Shown in pieces: positions 1 to 14,570 of a DNA stretch of 64,000 bases. Each line of letters starts with the position of its first letter. Within the stretch, counting starts at the first letter, position 1. Where the stretch lies: NCBI GenBank assembly GCA_033675265.1, contig JAUJYZ010000765.1:32501-96500 (forward strand), written 5' to 3'. The notes beneath the pieces are model-generated. The model worked only from the letters and a program-made list of their open reading frames with translations, searched no databases and was not told where the DNA came from. The translations under genes and the position numbers were made by a program. Source of the stretch: Actinostola sp. cb2023. Its lineage: Eukaryota > Cnidaria > Anthozoa > Actiniaria > Actinostolidae.

Positions 1-1108
1 AGAGCACAATCATCCGCCTGCTGTACCGGTTTTATGATCTCGATGAAGGAACTATTTCTATCGATGGTCAAGACATTTCAAAGGTAGATAGCCAATCGCT
101 CCGGCTCTCTCATTGTGTTGGAAAGTTAGTTGTTGAAGAACTTCAAACATTGGAATTGTCTTGGGAATTCGAATATTTACAATGATCAATTGATGAAGCA
201 CGGTATTCTTTTGTCACTCTATTTACATCCTCACGCGTGCTCTTCAAACCTTAGAAATTCATTGGAATTAGTTGGAAGGTTTCCAAGGTTTTGGACTTTC
301 ATTCCAAAGAATTTGCGAAGTTTGAAGATCTTGCGTTTCTGCCAGTGTTCCACTTAATGTTCTGTGATTGTTCATTTTAAATAATGAAATTGACATAGTG
401 GAACTTCGGTTGACCAGGTAACACAAAAGTCACTTCGTAAAGCCATAGGCGTGGTTCCTCAGGATACTGTTCTCTTTAACAATAACATCAGGTAAAGTAC
501 ATCGCAAAGTAATTATTTGTTGCGTTTCGTCAACTTTGCTTTATTTTCTATAATATCCTTTCCATTATTACTATCATTATCGTTATATTTATATTCATTA
601 CCACCATCATCATCATCGCCACCACCACCATCATCATCGCCGCCACTACCACCACCACCACCATCATCGCCGCCACCACCACCACCACTACCCGCCATCA
701 TCATCATCGCCACCACCACCACCATCATTATCATTATATATCGCCACCACCACCACCACCATCATCATCGCCACCACCATCATCATAATTATATATCACC
801 ACCACCACCACCACCACCACCACCACCATCATCATCATCGCCACCACCACCACCACCATCATCATTATCATTATATATCGCCACCACCACCACCATCATC
901 ATCGCCACCACCACCACCACCATCATCATTATCATTATATATCGCCACTACCGCCACTACCGCCATCATCATCATCGCCACCACCATCATCATCATCATC
1001 GCCGCCACCACCACCACCACCACCACCACCACCACCATCGCCGCCACCACCACCACCACCACCACCACCACCACCACCACCACCACCACCACCACCACCA
1101 CCACCACC

Positions 1109-1159
<51 letters not shown>

Positions 1160-4033
1160 GCCACCATCATCATCATCTTCATCGCCGCCCGCCACTCCAT
1201 CACCTTGTCCATCCTATCTTCCAGGTTCAACATTCGCTATGGTCGGTTAGACAGTGCAGACATTGATGTAGAAGAAGCAGCCCAAGCAGCAGATATTCAC
1301 GACAGGATTCTGTCATTTCCTCATGGTAAATATATCCAGATTACATCTGTTTTTTCTTCTCCACAGTATTTAATATCAATTTGCTATCACGTGGCATACG
1401 TTGTCTTCAGTGGCTTTGAAATGAGCCATTATTTCAATTACACAAATACACACTAGAAAAGGTGGTCGCGTACATAGCATAGATTACCCATAACAAATCC
1501 TGAAGAATTTCCGACATCCCAATTACCCACGTCCTGCTGTCAGCCTGGCCTTGTAGCTCAAAGAGAGACGTCTCATCATAACAGTCGCTACACTAAAGGT
1601 GTAAATACAGAACGTGCACAAAGCGCTGAATAGCACTTGGAAGAATAAGGAGTAACACAATTGAGAATAAAATAATTTGGTTAAATAAAAAGCTGTAATT
1701 AATCCAAGGTCCAAAAGTTTCTCTCAGTCCAATCTATCGTGGAGCAGTAATCTAAAAGAGTATGAATTGAATTGCAAATTGTTTGATTTCTCAGGGTACG
1801 ATACTCTAGTGGGAGAACGTGGTCTGAAATTAAGTGGTGGAGAAAAACAACGAGTTGCAATTGCAAGAACTATTCTTAAGAATCCTCCATTGGTGCTGTT
1901 AGATGAGGTAACCGAGTGAGAAAACCGACTTCTTCGTGAATCAATATTCAGTTCAGATTTCAACTGTGATGACACTGGTAATGGTGGTGGTGATGGAGGT
2001 CGGTAGTGGTGAAGGTGCATGGTAGTGCTGTTAGTGCTGGTGAAAGCACAGGCAGCCCAACCATTCCTTTTGAGGCTACTAATTAATTCAATAAAATGAT
2101 ATTTGCGTCTTTTTTTGATGGGTTTCCTGTGGTAGAGCGCGCGCGTGCGCGCATTATATATACGTAGATATGTTGGGCTTCCTGTGTTGAGTACCGTATA
2201 ATATTGGGCTCCCTGTGCGCATCCCGCGCGTCCCGCAGAACACAGGAAGCCCAATATATAAATGCGCGCGCGCTCTACCACAGGAAACCCATCTATAAAA
2301 GACACAAATATCATTTTATTGAATTATTTAGTAGCCTCAAAAGGAATGGTTGGGCTGCCTGTGGTGAAAGTGGTGTTGATGGTGCATGTGCAATGATGAA
2401 TGTAATGATGATGAATATAATGGTCAGTAGTAGTGGTGGTAGTCGGGTGGTGCTGCTGGTAGTGGTGAAGGTGGTGGTGCCCTATGATGATGGTAACGAT
2501 CTTTATGATGATGATGACTGGCTGTGGTGATTATATGTAAGTTCAAGCGGCATGAATGATCAGGGATCAGTATGGTGGTAATAGTTAGAGTAATGGTTGT
2601 AGAGTAAATGTAGTGAAGCATTAACCACTGTTCTTCTTAACAGGCAACATCGGCTCTTGATACTAAAACCGAGAGAAACATACAAGCTTCTCTCAACAAC
2701 ATGTGCATAAATCGTACTACCATAGTTGTAGCTCACAGGTAAGCATTATACCAGTAGCACTAGTAGATTGGTACCTGGTACCATAAATCGTACTACCATA
2801 GTTGTAGCTCACAGGTAAGCATTATACTAGTAGCACTAGTAGATTGGTACCTGGTGCCATAAATCGTACTACCATTGTTGTAGCTCACAGGTAAGCATTA
2901 TACCTGTAGCACTAGTAGATTGGTACCTGGTACCATAAATCGTACTACCATAGTTGTAGCTCACAGGTAAGCATTATACCAGTAGCACTAGTAGATTGGT
3001 ACCTGGTGCCATAAATCGTACTACCATAGTTGTAGCTCACAGGTAAGCATTATACCTGTAGCACTAGTAGATTGGTACCTGGTACCATAAATCGTACTAC
3101 CATAGTTGTAGCTCACAGGTAAGCATTATACCAGTAGCACTAGTAGATTGGTACCTGGTACCATAAATCGTACTACCATAGTTGTAGCTCACAGGTAAGC
3201 ATTATACCTGTAGCACTAGTAGATTGGTACCTGGTACCATAAATCGTACTACCATAGTTGTAGCTCACATGTAAGCATTATACCTGTAGCACTAGTAGAT
3301 TGGTACCTGGTACCATAAATCGTACTACCATAGTTGTAGCTCACAGGTAAGCATTATACCAGTAGCACTAGTAGATTGGTACCTGGTACCATAAATCGTA
3401 CTACCATTGTTGTAGCTCACAGGTAAGCATTATACCAGTAGCACTGTCTAGTAGATTGGGTACCTCAGGACAGGGGACAAGAAATATAATAATAATAATA
3501 TCATAATGAATTCATCGTCTGTAACTCCGCTTACCGTTATTTCCGCAGGCTCTCTACAATCGTGAACGCTGACCAGATACTCGTCCTTAATGATGGAATA
3601 ATTATTGAACGAGGAAGGTGAGTTTATTTTACCAGTAATGGACCTTTTGCCTTGCCTTAAACCTCTTTGGATTAACATTATTTGGCCAAAGTATTTCCAT
3701 ATCAGTGCGTTTGTTCATGCAATAACAAGGAGGGAAAGTTATGTCTCAATGCTTGTCCGACAAGAGAGAAGATTGAGGCAAGCGAAAAACGGTCTTGAGT
3801 TGAACAACTTGTAAAACTTGGAGAAGACTGTTGAAAAGCTTTTGAAAGGAGTCTTTTTCTACAAGTCTAAAAGTTCTTAAAAAGATTCTAAAAACTCTAT
3901 TCTAGATTGATGAGTGTCATTGTATGATGCTCTAAATATATTATTATTATTATTATTATTATCATTATTATTATTATTGTTGTTATTATTATTATTATTG
4001 TTATTATTGTTATTGTTATTAGTATTAGTATTA

Positions 4034-4079
<46 letters not shown>

Positions 4080-4215
4080 CATTATTATCATTATTATCAT
4101 TATTATTGTTATTATTGTTATTATTAGTATTATTGTTATTATTGTTATTATTGTTCTTCTTCTTCTTCTTCTTCTTCTTCTTCTTCTCCTCCTCCTCCTC
4201 CTCCTCCTCCTCCTC

Positions 4216-4246
<31 letters not shown>

Positions 4247-5390
4247 TCCTCCTCCTCCTCCTCCCTAACCCTAACCCTAAACCTCCTTCTGGGCTTTGAC
4301 GGGGAGCGTGACTTTTCGGTTGGTCCGAGAAATGCACGCCTGGCGATGGATCGATCTCCAGCACAGATGTTTCCTCTTCTGTTACTCAGCATTGAAGATC
4401 AAAACTCGTGACCTTGTTGATGTGTCTTACAATAGATACAATTTTCTTGCATAAAATGCCAAGCCTTAAGTCTGATACTAAGAGAGCGAATCTCGTATTG
4501 ATGTATGGTCGATGCTAGTGGCGCTAAATCTATTTTTAGTAACACGGTTTATGCAGCGCGCGCTCGATCGATGGCGTGAGTGGCGTCAGTAGCGCGCGCA
4601 CGACTACAATTTTATTCAAAAACACAACAAAATCCTCAAGTGTGCTCACCTTCAATTCCGGTTACTAAAAATAGATTTAGCGCCACGACCATATCCCAAA
4701 CATCATTCCGCGCGATTCGCTCTCATAGTATTATGGTCTCTTGGTCTGTGACAAGTCGTAACAATCACAAACCTGCACCCCATTTAACGAGGTGGTGACT
4801 GGCCAAGGCCGCGAAGTCTATATTTATGCAAAATATACTACATAGCGTGCTCGTGAAACAAGCAGCCCCGGATAATCTCAACAGTAGTCGCTCACAGCGA
4901 GGTTTTAACAATTGATGTCAAGATATACGTATACTATTCCAAAAAATGAATGCATAGAAGATCGTGGTGCATGGTTTCATACATTACCATGGCAAACAGT
5001 TATATATGTCCGCACACTTCTACAACTATTCCTTCTATACTCAAACTGTAATCGTCAACATTCTTGTAAAATTGTTTTAATATGTAAAAGTAATCCGAAG
5101 TGTAATAAAATTGAACGTGAACTTGGTTGAACCGCTGGCAACAAGTGCTGGCCTACTTTTGTTGAAGACTTCCACTGCGCATGACTGGTATGTTTCCAAT
5201 CCCATATTTGCCTGACGCTAACAATTTTGTTGTTTCCAGACACGAAGAGTTACTGGCCTTGGATGGATACTATGCCACAATGTGGGACCAACAGTCCAGA
5301 AAGTCAGACAAAGGCGGTTCACAGGAAGACGAAACGGAAGAAGGGAGTGGTGATGAAGGAAAAGACGACATGAAAGAAAAAAACGTATAA
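1..5390 (+). CDS. ABCB6: ABCB6-type half ABC transporter, 3' part (7 exons, 5'-truncated by window)
   Basis: Seven exons join in phase: <1-83, 418-491, 1225-1325, 1795-1907, 2644-2738, 3549-3617 and 5240-5390 (TAA). They encode about 228 residues of an ABC nucleotide-binding domain. The window opens inside Walker A (only the ST of GKST is left). Then come the Q-loop (VVPQDT), the signature LSGGEKQ in exon 4, Walker B LVLLDEATSALD across exons 4/5, the H-loop AHR across exons 5/6, and an acidic/lysine-rich tail. Residues such as [21 protein letters not shown] and [11 protein letters not shown] fit ABCB6 better than ABCB7. ABCB6 is a half-transporter of mitochondrial outer or endolysosomal membranes linked to porphyrin and metal handling (family knowledge). 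All introns are GT-AG and loaded with repeats. Every recognised motif is intact, so nothing suggests a pseudogene. The transmembrane part lies upstream of the window. Confidence 0.93.
583..1187. repeat. CCA/TCA/TCG triplet repeat in ABCB6 intron 2
   Basis: About 600 bp of almost pure triplets (CAC, CAT, CGC, ATT mixtures) fill the intron between exons 2 and 3, ending about 35 bp before the acceptor at 1223-1224. Both strands are open for long stretches (poly-His, poly-Val, poly-Gly). This follows from the triplet composition and is not evidence of coding. Confidence 0.9.
1526..1575 (+). repeat. 5' fragment of tRNA-derived SINE
   Basis: The stretch with CCCACGTCCTG, GCCT and TTGTAGCTCA matches the start of the SINE at 41636, including its box A. 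The rest of the element is missing, so this is a truncated copy inside ABCB6 intron 3. Confidence 0.5.
2046..2364. mobile_element. Inverted-repeat (MITE-like) element in ABCB6 intron 4
   Basis: The two halves are reverse complements over roughly 110 bp. The left arm starts CACAGGCAGCCCAACCATTC and the right arm ends with its complement at 2345-2363. An inner inverted pair of the motif TGGGCTTCCTGTG sits at 2174-2186 and 2241-2253, next to GC-alternating tracts. There is no coding capacity of its own. Confidence 0.75.
2706..3463 (+). repeat. 76-bp minisatellite containing an ABCB6 splice donor
   Basis: Ten copies at a strict 76-bp period (starts 2706, 2782, 2858, 2934, 3010, 3086, 3162, 3238, 3314, 3390). 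Copy 1 is the genuine last 33 bases of exon 5 plus the start of the intron. Each later copy repeats that coding end and the donor CAG|GTAAGC. The copy at 3238 has CAT|GTAAGC. Copies differ by only a few substitutions (ACCAG/ACCTG, GTACC/GTGCC), so amplification looks recent. Reading past the true donor meets a TAA within one unit. Confidence 0.95.
3937..4262. repeat. ATT/TTG then TTC/TCC triplet repeats in ABCB6 intron 6
   Basis: TTA/TTG triplets to about 4152, then TTC, then TCC to 4262. Open frames on both strands (poly-Leu, poly-Asn, poly-Glu) come from the triplets and are not genes. Confidence 0.9.
4263..4283 (-). repeat. Short interstitial telomere-type repeat
   Basis: Three CCCTAA units follow the TCC tract directly (TTAGGG on the minus strand, the metazoan telomere repeat). 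It is too short for a chromosome end. Confidence 0.6.
4474..4733. mobile_element. MITE with about 65-bp terminal inverted repeats
   Basis: Outer ends TACTAAGAGAGCGAATC and its near-complement at 4714-4730 flank an inner perfect 26-bp inverted block (from GTGGCGCTAAATC, left about 4519, right near 4660-4686). The interior is GCGC-rich and non-coding. It lies in ABCB6 intron 6. Confidence 0.75.
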
Positions 5391-5414
5391 AGCAGATCAG
5401 GTAGTGCTATAAAT

Positions 5415-5424
5415 AATAAATAAA
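5415..5424 (+). promoter_or_regulatory. Polyadenylation signals of the ABCB6-like gene
   Basis: Two overlapping AATAAA hexamers (5415-5420 and 5419-5424) lie 25-30 bases after the stop codon, the first plausible 3' end for the transporter transcript. Confidence 0.5.
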
Positions 5425-5544
5425 TCGGTTCTTATATAATAATATAATAATATACTTTATTCATTAATATTAATGCATCAATACAATGAAAGGAGATATC
5501 AGAGGTTAACCCTATCGAGGATATCTCCCAACAAAAAAGATAAA

Positions 5545-6002
5545 CAAAGAAATATAATAGCGCATTATATAGCGCATTTCACATTGTCTCGTTGCGCTTT
5601 ACAACCGATGGAGGACTTTTTTCGGGCTGCATATGAAGGCACCTACGGCAGCCGAGCAGCTTACAATCATGAGGAGTTAGTATATTAGTGTGTTATGCCT
5701 CCAATTTGAAGTAGGCTGTTGAACCGGGTAACAATCCCCTATACTCTTACGAAGAGTTCAACAGGTTCTTTAATGTCCCCCGTGAAACAGGTTAGATTAG
5801 GATCGGGAGACAGGACCTCAGGTTTAACGTCCTTATCCGAGAAGACGCGAAGGTCTAACCACTTACAGATGTAATTACAAAGGCAGCACCTTCTCCTCAA
5901 TTATTTTAAGACCCTGAGTAATGGTCCGGCCGGGACTCGAACCACGATGTCGAACCTCCCGCACAATAGACCGGTACTCAACCAACTGAGCCAACCGGAC
6001 GG
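5545..6002 (-). mobile_element. tRNA-derived SINE, nearly full length
   Basis: On the minus strand the head (about 6000-5924) is tRNA-like. It has a 7-bp acceptor-type pairing GTCCGGT/GCCGGAC, box A TGGCTCAGTTGG (5977-5993) and box B GGTTCGAGTCC (5933-5943). The body runs to lower coordinates and ends in GCGCTATATA-type sequence near 5560-5600, the tail also seen at 8240, 31065 and 58770. The anticodon arm does not pair well, so it is a SINE and not a working tRNA gene. Confidence 0.75.
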
Positions 6003-6060
6003 CGGTTGATAAATATGATAAAGCCAGGTACACGATTTTTTCCCCTCCGATTCCCGATTT

Positions 6061-6106
6061 CCGATTTCATGACAGGTGCTCTACCCACTGAGCTACCGAG
6101 GCAAAG
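6061..6106 (-). repeat. tRNA half (D-arm side) from a second SINE family
   Basis: Minus-strand sequence with box A TAGCTCAGTGGGTAGAGCA followed by CCTGTCATG. It then passes into a short AATCGGGAATCGG repeat where box B should be. A truncated tRNA-derived fragment. Confidence 0.55.
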
Positions 6107-9884
<3,778 letters not shown>

Positions 9885-10292
9885 TCGGGGGGGGGGGGGG
9901 GGGGGGGGGGGGTACTCCCGGAAATTTAGGATAGGGGTGTGCCCCCGGGATGTCGAAACCCTGACCCTATTTCAGGATGAAGAATTGGTAAATTCATACC
10001 CTTTCCAAGGATTTGTCACTGAAATATAGACCCAATATAAGGAAAAAGTTAATACTCTTCCTTTGGAAATCGCTAATATCAGAAGTACATACGCTGGCTG
10101 TTACGCTAAGCGGATTTTTTAGTCAATATAAAAAAAGTGTACCCAACTAGTAAAGACCGAATATTTTATTTTATGGTGAAAAAGCAAAATATGGGACCCA
10201 ATTTAAGGATCTGGAGGTTCAAAAACCATACCCTATTTGGGGGCACATACCTATATAGCATATATATGGGAGTAGAGTACCTCCCCGGGATT
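9885..10292. mobile_element. MITE-like element with homopolymeric G end
   Basis: The left end is ATC plus 26 G, then TACTCCCGG. The right end is GGGAGTAGAGTACCTCCCCG, so the ends are inverted. The interior mentions ACCCTATTT several times. It is structurally related to the copies at 45070 and 46703. Confidence 0.6.
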
Positions 10293-10988
10293 ATTCTACG
10301 GGCGTGTTGTATTAGTATAAAACGTGCACAAATGCACATATTTCACGAGTCAAAATGATTGTGAATCAAATTTTCCTAGGTTTGTCCTCTGGATGTGAAT
10401 GTATTAGCGCGAAAGGCAAGACCATAGCAAGAAGAAACGCTCGAGTCAGTCCCAAGATGAACGTCGGTTTGGTAGCCGATTCGTGCTGCAATCACCTCCT
10501 CTTTATCGGAACCATCTTCCCACCAATTTTGACTTTGCTCTCTTGGCACATTCTCATGGTATCGTATTTTACAGTTGCTAAACGAACGTTCAAAAACTCT
10601 GATAAAGACCTAATCTGAGTGACGATCCTTGATTCAGTATCCTATCAAGTGGAACCTAAACAGAATTTAACGACCTTTGGTAACGACCTTCGCCACTTTA
10701 TCGGCCAATCGAAACTAATCGAGAGAAAAAAAGATGTTTAAATTTTTAACATTCTCCTTCAGTTATGAAGCTCAAGACATGGCTGTTGTCACGTTACGAC
10801 GGAGATAGAGATAATCTCAGATACTCGTGGAGACTTGAGAAGAAAATGACAATTTGATCTTCTATTACTACAACATAAGGGAAACGTTCATAAAATCTTC
10901 ATCAAATGTCCAAACGATATCGATCATTTGTTTGACGAGCCCTCAAAATACTAGCTACGATCTCAGCCGAACCGTATACTGAACGCCA

Positions 10989-11260
10989 TATACAGTCAAT
11001 GTCATTAACGTTGTACAGCTAAAAAGAGATGAACACTACAATAAATGTCACGTGGAATTTTAATTTCAAAAGCATAAATCACTTCTGCCAGCTGTGAAAA
11101 CGGGCATTGTTAAGATTATGTTGTCACACAGAGGTGATGTTTACTTTTGAAATTAAAATTCCATACACGCAAAACGAATATATTATCGGAGACATGTGAC
11201 ATTTATTGTAGTGCCTTAATCTCTTTTTAGCTGGACAACGTTAATGACATTGACTGTATA
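10989..11260. mobile_element. MITE, TATACAGTCA type, about 95-bp arms
   Basis: The left end TATACAGTCAATGTCATTAA and the right end (ending TTGACTGTATA) are reverse complements. The arms continue through GTTGT, AGCTAAAAAGAG, ACTACAATAAATGTCAC and GGAATTTTAATTTC. Diverged relatives lie at 25759 and 35719. Confidence 0.85.
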
Positions 11261-11341
11261 TTTTGACAGGCTTGACTGTAAGTTCAACCATAGTTATTAG
11301 AGGGGAATGGTTAAACTAGCTAGCTACCCGGCTTTATACTG

Positions 11342-11637
11342 TATACAGCTATTTCAAAAAACGTTGAATACTGAATACTGCATACTGAATAGTGCATTCC
11401 AAGACCAAAGGGCATTGTGGGCCTCGTTATTTTGAAAGAAAAAGTAAATATACAGCCATTTGTTCGCCATATGGAGCTAGTATATTGTTTCTGATGGAAT
11501 ACACAAAAAATAAAATAAAAATATTATTATTTATATTACTTTAGACAATATTACACGAGTCCAAAATGCATTTCGGTCTTGGAATACACTATTTAGAATG
11601 CAGCATTCAGTATCAACGTTTTTTGAAATAGCTGTAT
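11342..11637. mobile_element. MITE, TATACAGCTATTTC type (copy 1)
   Basis: Terminal inverted repeats run TATACAGCTATTTCAAAAAA and complement. A second copy at 52424-52725 is nearly identical along its whole length, which points to recent activity of the family. Confidence 0.85.
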
Positions 11638-13062
11638 TCAGCCATATATGCAGTTTCTAATTTAAGCCTTTTAATGATATATTTTATAATTATTATCATT
11701 GTCTTTTTAATTTCGTAAATGATACTGTAATTCTCCAGCGAAAGTGTTTTATTAAACATTATTATTATCATTGTCAGGGATGCAACTAATAATATAATAA
11801 TATTTATCCAGGGTGACCTAATCAGAACAAAAGTACTGTTATCAAAAAGGGCCCAGCATTACAGCAATTAAATGAATATCAATTCTAAAATACTAATCTA
11901 CCGCGTGGTCGCTTATGATCGAAAACGTTAATGTTCTAAGTACGTTTTAGCTAATGTTCTAATGAATGTACTTGCATGATGGTAAATATCCTCTATGACA
12001 TCCACTTCCTATTCAGTTTAAGGATGTTCTCGAACCGTTTATAGCGGCACTTTTGAAAGGGTGGTTTCAAGTGCAGTATAAGGTGACATATTTCAACACG
12101 CCCGAAAAAACTGGCACAAATGTGTCCGCAATGTATTCGGGTAACATATTTTTAGTTTCCAAAACAATGAACGAATTCGTGATGTATATTCCTGCTAAAG
12201 TGAAATTCCGTGGAGAGAAGCTTCAATGGCTTCGCTTGTACTGATCCAGAACTCCACCAACCAAGTCTTTGTGAGAAATGTTTTTGTTTCAATTCCATGT
12301 ACGATAATTCATGATGATGGATCGAGTGTCCAAAAGCTCGGAATTTACTGCTAAATAAATACTTCTCAAACAAGGCGTTAAATATGTCATCAGACAATTA
12401 ACCAGTAGTCGGCGATTCAAATATATCGAATGATCTAGACTGGTAATAATATTGTTGACAGGTATTAAAGGGGGAATAGTTTGCCACCTTGGATTAGACA
12501 GCACATCGATTCTCTTTGCTTTGGACACAAAACTCCACCTTGTCATCATCAGAACGTTTTTATTATTCTTAGCACTTTTGAAGTGAGACTACAGACAGTA
12601 AATCTGAATAAATAATAGCAACTCTTAGAGTGCCTACTCCCATCTTACTCTTCGTCCTAAAATGTACTTCACCACGTTAAGACTACGTCGCAGCCTGCAA
12701 GCATTTTGCATTTGTTAGACTTTTAGCTAAAGTCTATGTCAGTTTAGAAAAATTAAACACCCTATTTTTGTTCAAAACTTAAGTTAAGTTCTCCACACTA
12801 TGTATCTCTGTTTAAACTTCAAGGAAGTGTTCCTACAATGCGCTGGTATTAATGGTAGTTGTTCATGCAAAAGCATCGGGATTTGCTTCAAATTTGCTGA
12901 GTTCATCTGGAAAATGACACCCAAAAGAAGGACCCAGAGTCGTCAACCAGCTTCTAAAAGATGCGCTTATTGAATTCTTGAACTTTTTGCTTCAAAGTCT
13001 ATTTTGTAATTGTTGAATCCTCTACCAATGCATGTGTTTTCTTGGATATCGTCAACGATTCC
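11638..13062. other. 3' flank of the TGF-beta gene, no other gene seen
   Basis: AT-rich non-repetitive sequence. A minus-strand AATAAA (12559-12564) lies about 500 bases past the stop of the GDF8/11-like gene and may end its transcript. No further exon was recognised. Confidence 0.35.
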
Positions 13063-14570
13063 TCACAGACAGCCGCACGACAAAGCGATCACAGACTTTA
13101 ATTCTTCATACAAAATTGTTTGGTCGTTATCAAAAAAGAGCATCGTGATGCTGCTCATCTTGCTCGGTGCACAACAAGCAATGCTTCTGTTCTCAGTCAT
13201 TTGCCTCACGAAATGAGCATGTGGATATTGCGGAAGAATGCTGTCGTCGCATTCGCCAGTGCAGAAGTACGCCAAGAAGCGACGAGGCGCGATGACAAAA
13301 TTCCATCCTATTTTATTAAAATCTATTACGAGGGGGAAACGACAGCAGCGCTTTTCTCGAGACCCTTTTCCACACTCCAAGCCCACACTCCTCTTTCGGC
13401 GCTGCTTCTTTTTATTTTTGATGTAGACTTCGAGAAATGGCTGAAACGATGAATCCTTGTCCTGGACAATCTCGTACGAGTCGTCGCCTTGGATTTCCAA
13501 ATCAAGGCCTAAGTTCCTGTTGGGATGTCTTTTCCATCCTTTCACTACAGATCTAATTTTGAAGACGTACCACGACTCGTCTTTCCCAGGCTTTAGTGGT
13601 TTTGATGCAACGAGCATTCTTCGTGGTGTTCCTTGCGATATGGGAAAGTGTCTTTGATATACGTTTATGGTACTAACCGCCTTGGGACCTGCAAGGCTTT
13701 TCTGAGTAGCATTTGGTTTTCTCCTGACGTAGATCTCCAATTTGGCTTTGTGGATACGAAGGGACGGGTCGCCTGCCTTTCCAATGAAACTAAAGTAGCA
13801 GCAGTTTGCAGCTTTTTGTGCGACGAGTGGGTGCTCTGAAGAAAAAATCACAAAAGAATCCCCCCAAAATAAAGATATTAATATTGATTGCTACAAGACG
13901 ACACAATTCAGAAATTGAAATTTGCCGGTTGACGTCAGTTATTATATATTATATTATATATTATATTATCGCCACTTGTATAATATACACGTCAATCCTA
14001 AAACCGTTACCGGCTCTGTCTTTCACTGATAGCTGCCGGTTACCATGCACCAGGGAATTTAAGTAGCCGATAACTTAATTGCAAAGACAGGTATACAGTT
14101 TCCAGACATCGTTACGCAGTTTGTCGTCTACTGTATCATTTCTTGCCAATAACTGATTTGATTTCCTTTCAACTTTCAACCTAAGTTTCTCTTCATTGAG
14201 CGTGAAACATCGTACTACAATATTAAGACATAAGCATGGCTCTACAGTTGTCCTCACCTGGACTAGGAAATAATATGATTCTCTGGGTCTTGGAATGATA
14301 ATGGTCCTCCTCCGTGTCGTCTGAAGCATCATTTGGTTCCATTACGTTGGATTCTAGCAGCTTTACCACCGGTGGAATTCGGGGAATATTCTTTCTTGTT
14401 ATGTTGGGTGCAAAAGGCAGCCCTAGTTTGTCGAGAATTTCCCTCAGAAGAACCTCCACTCTTCCTTGCTTTATTTGTTCCATGGATGGAGAACACGACG
14501 GACAATATTTCCGACAACTGCTCATGGATATGACAGCGAGAAAGAGCGATGCTAACAATATGGACTTCAT
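13063..14570 (-). CDS. Myostatin/GDF11-like TGF-beta family ligand
   Basis: Two exons, 14570-14258 and 13835-13063, join in phase (G|AG, Glu105) to give 361 residues. Residues 1-20 form a signal peptide. The propeptide keeps LREILDKLGL and APNIT near the start and has two N-glycosylation sites. A furin site RRKR at 250-253 releases a 108-residue mature domain. It has the nine cysteines typical of the TGF-beta/activin/GDF8 branch: LEC, CC, FCTGEC, ACC and CGC. GWNFVIAPRRF and YPHAHFV are close to the GDF8/11 pattern. The donor GTGAGG (14257) and the acceptor TTTTTTCTTCAG are good. Vertebrate GDF8 has three coding exons; here exons 2 and 3 are one. The likely role is a secreted disulfide-linked dimer signalling through type I/II receptors and Smad2/3. 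The start was chosen as the ATG giving a clean signal peptide. Confidence 0.93.

Noticed and set aside
517..1266. Long His/Pro-rich frame and its antisense Val/Gly/Asp frames
   Set aside because: They lie in ABCB6 intron 2 and consist of CAC/CAT triplets; only the last part (1225 on) is a real exon, in its own frame.
2644..3463. Repeated exon 5 ends as a series of extra coding exons
   Set aside because: Copies have no convincing acceptor, and 76 bp is not a multiple of three; reading through meets a stop within one unit.
3877..4411. Poly-Leu, poly-Asn/Glu and poly-Arg/Ile frames
   Set aside because: ATT/TCC triplet repeats within an intron.
5924..6000. Functional tRNA gene on the minus strand
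   Set aside because: Acceptor stem and A/B boxes are good, but the anticodon arm does not form a clean 5-bp stem and a SINE body follows.
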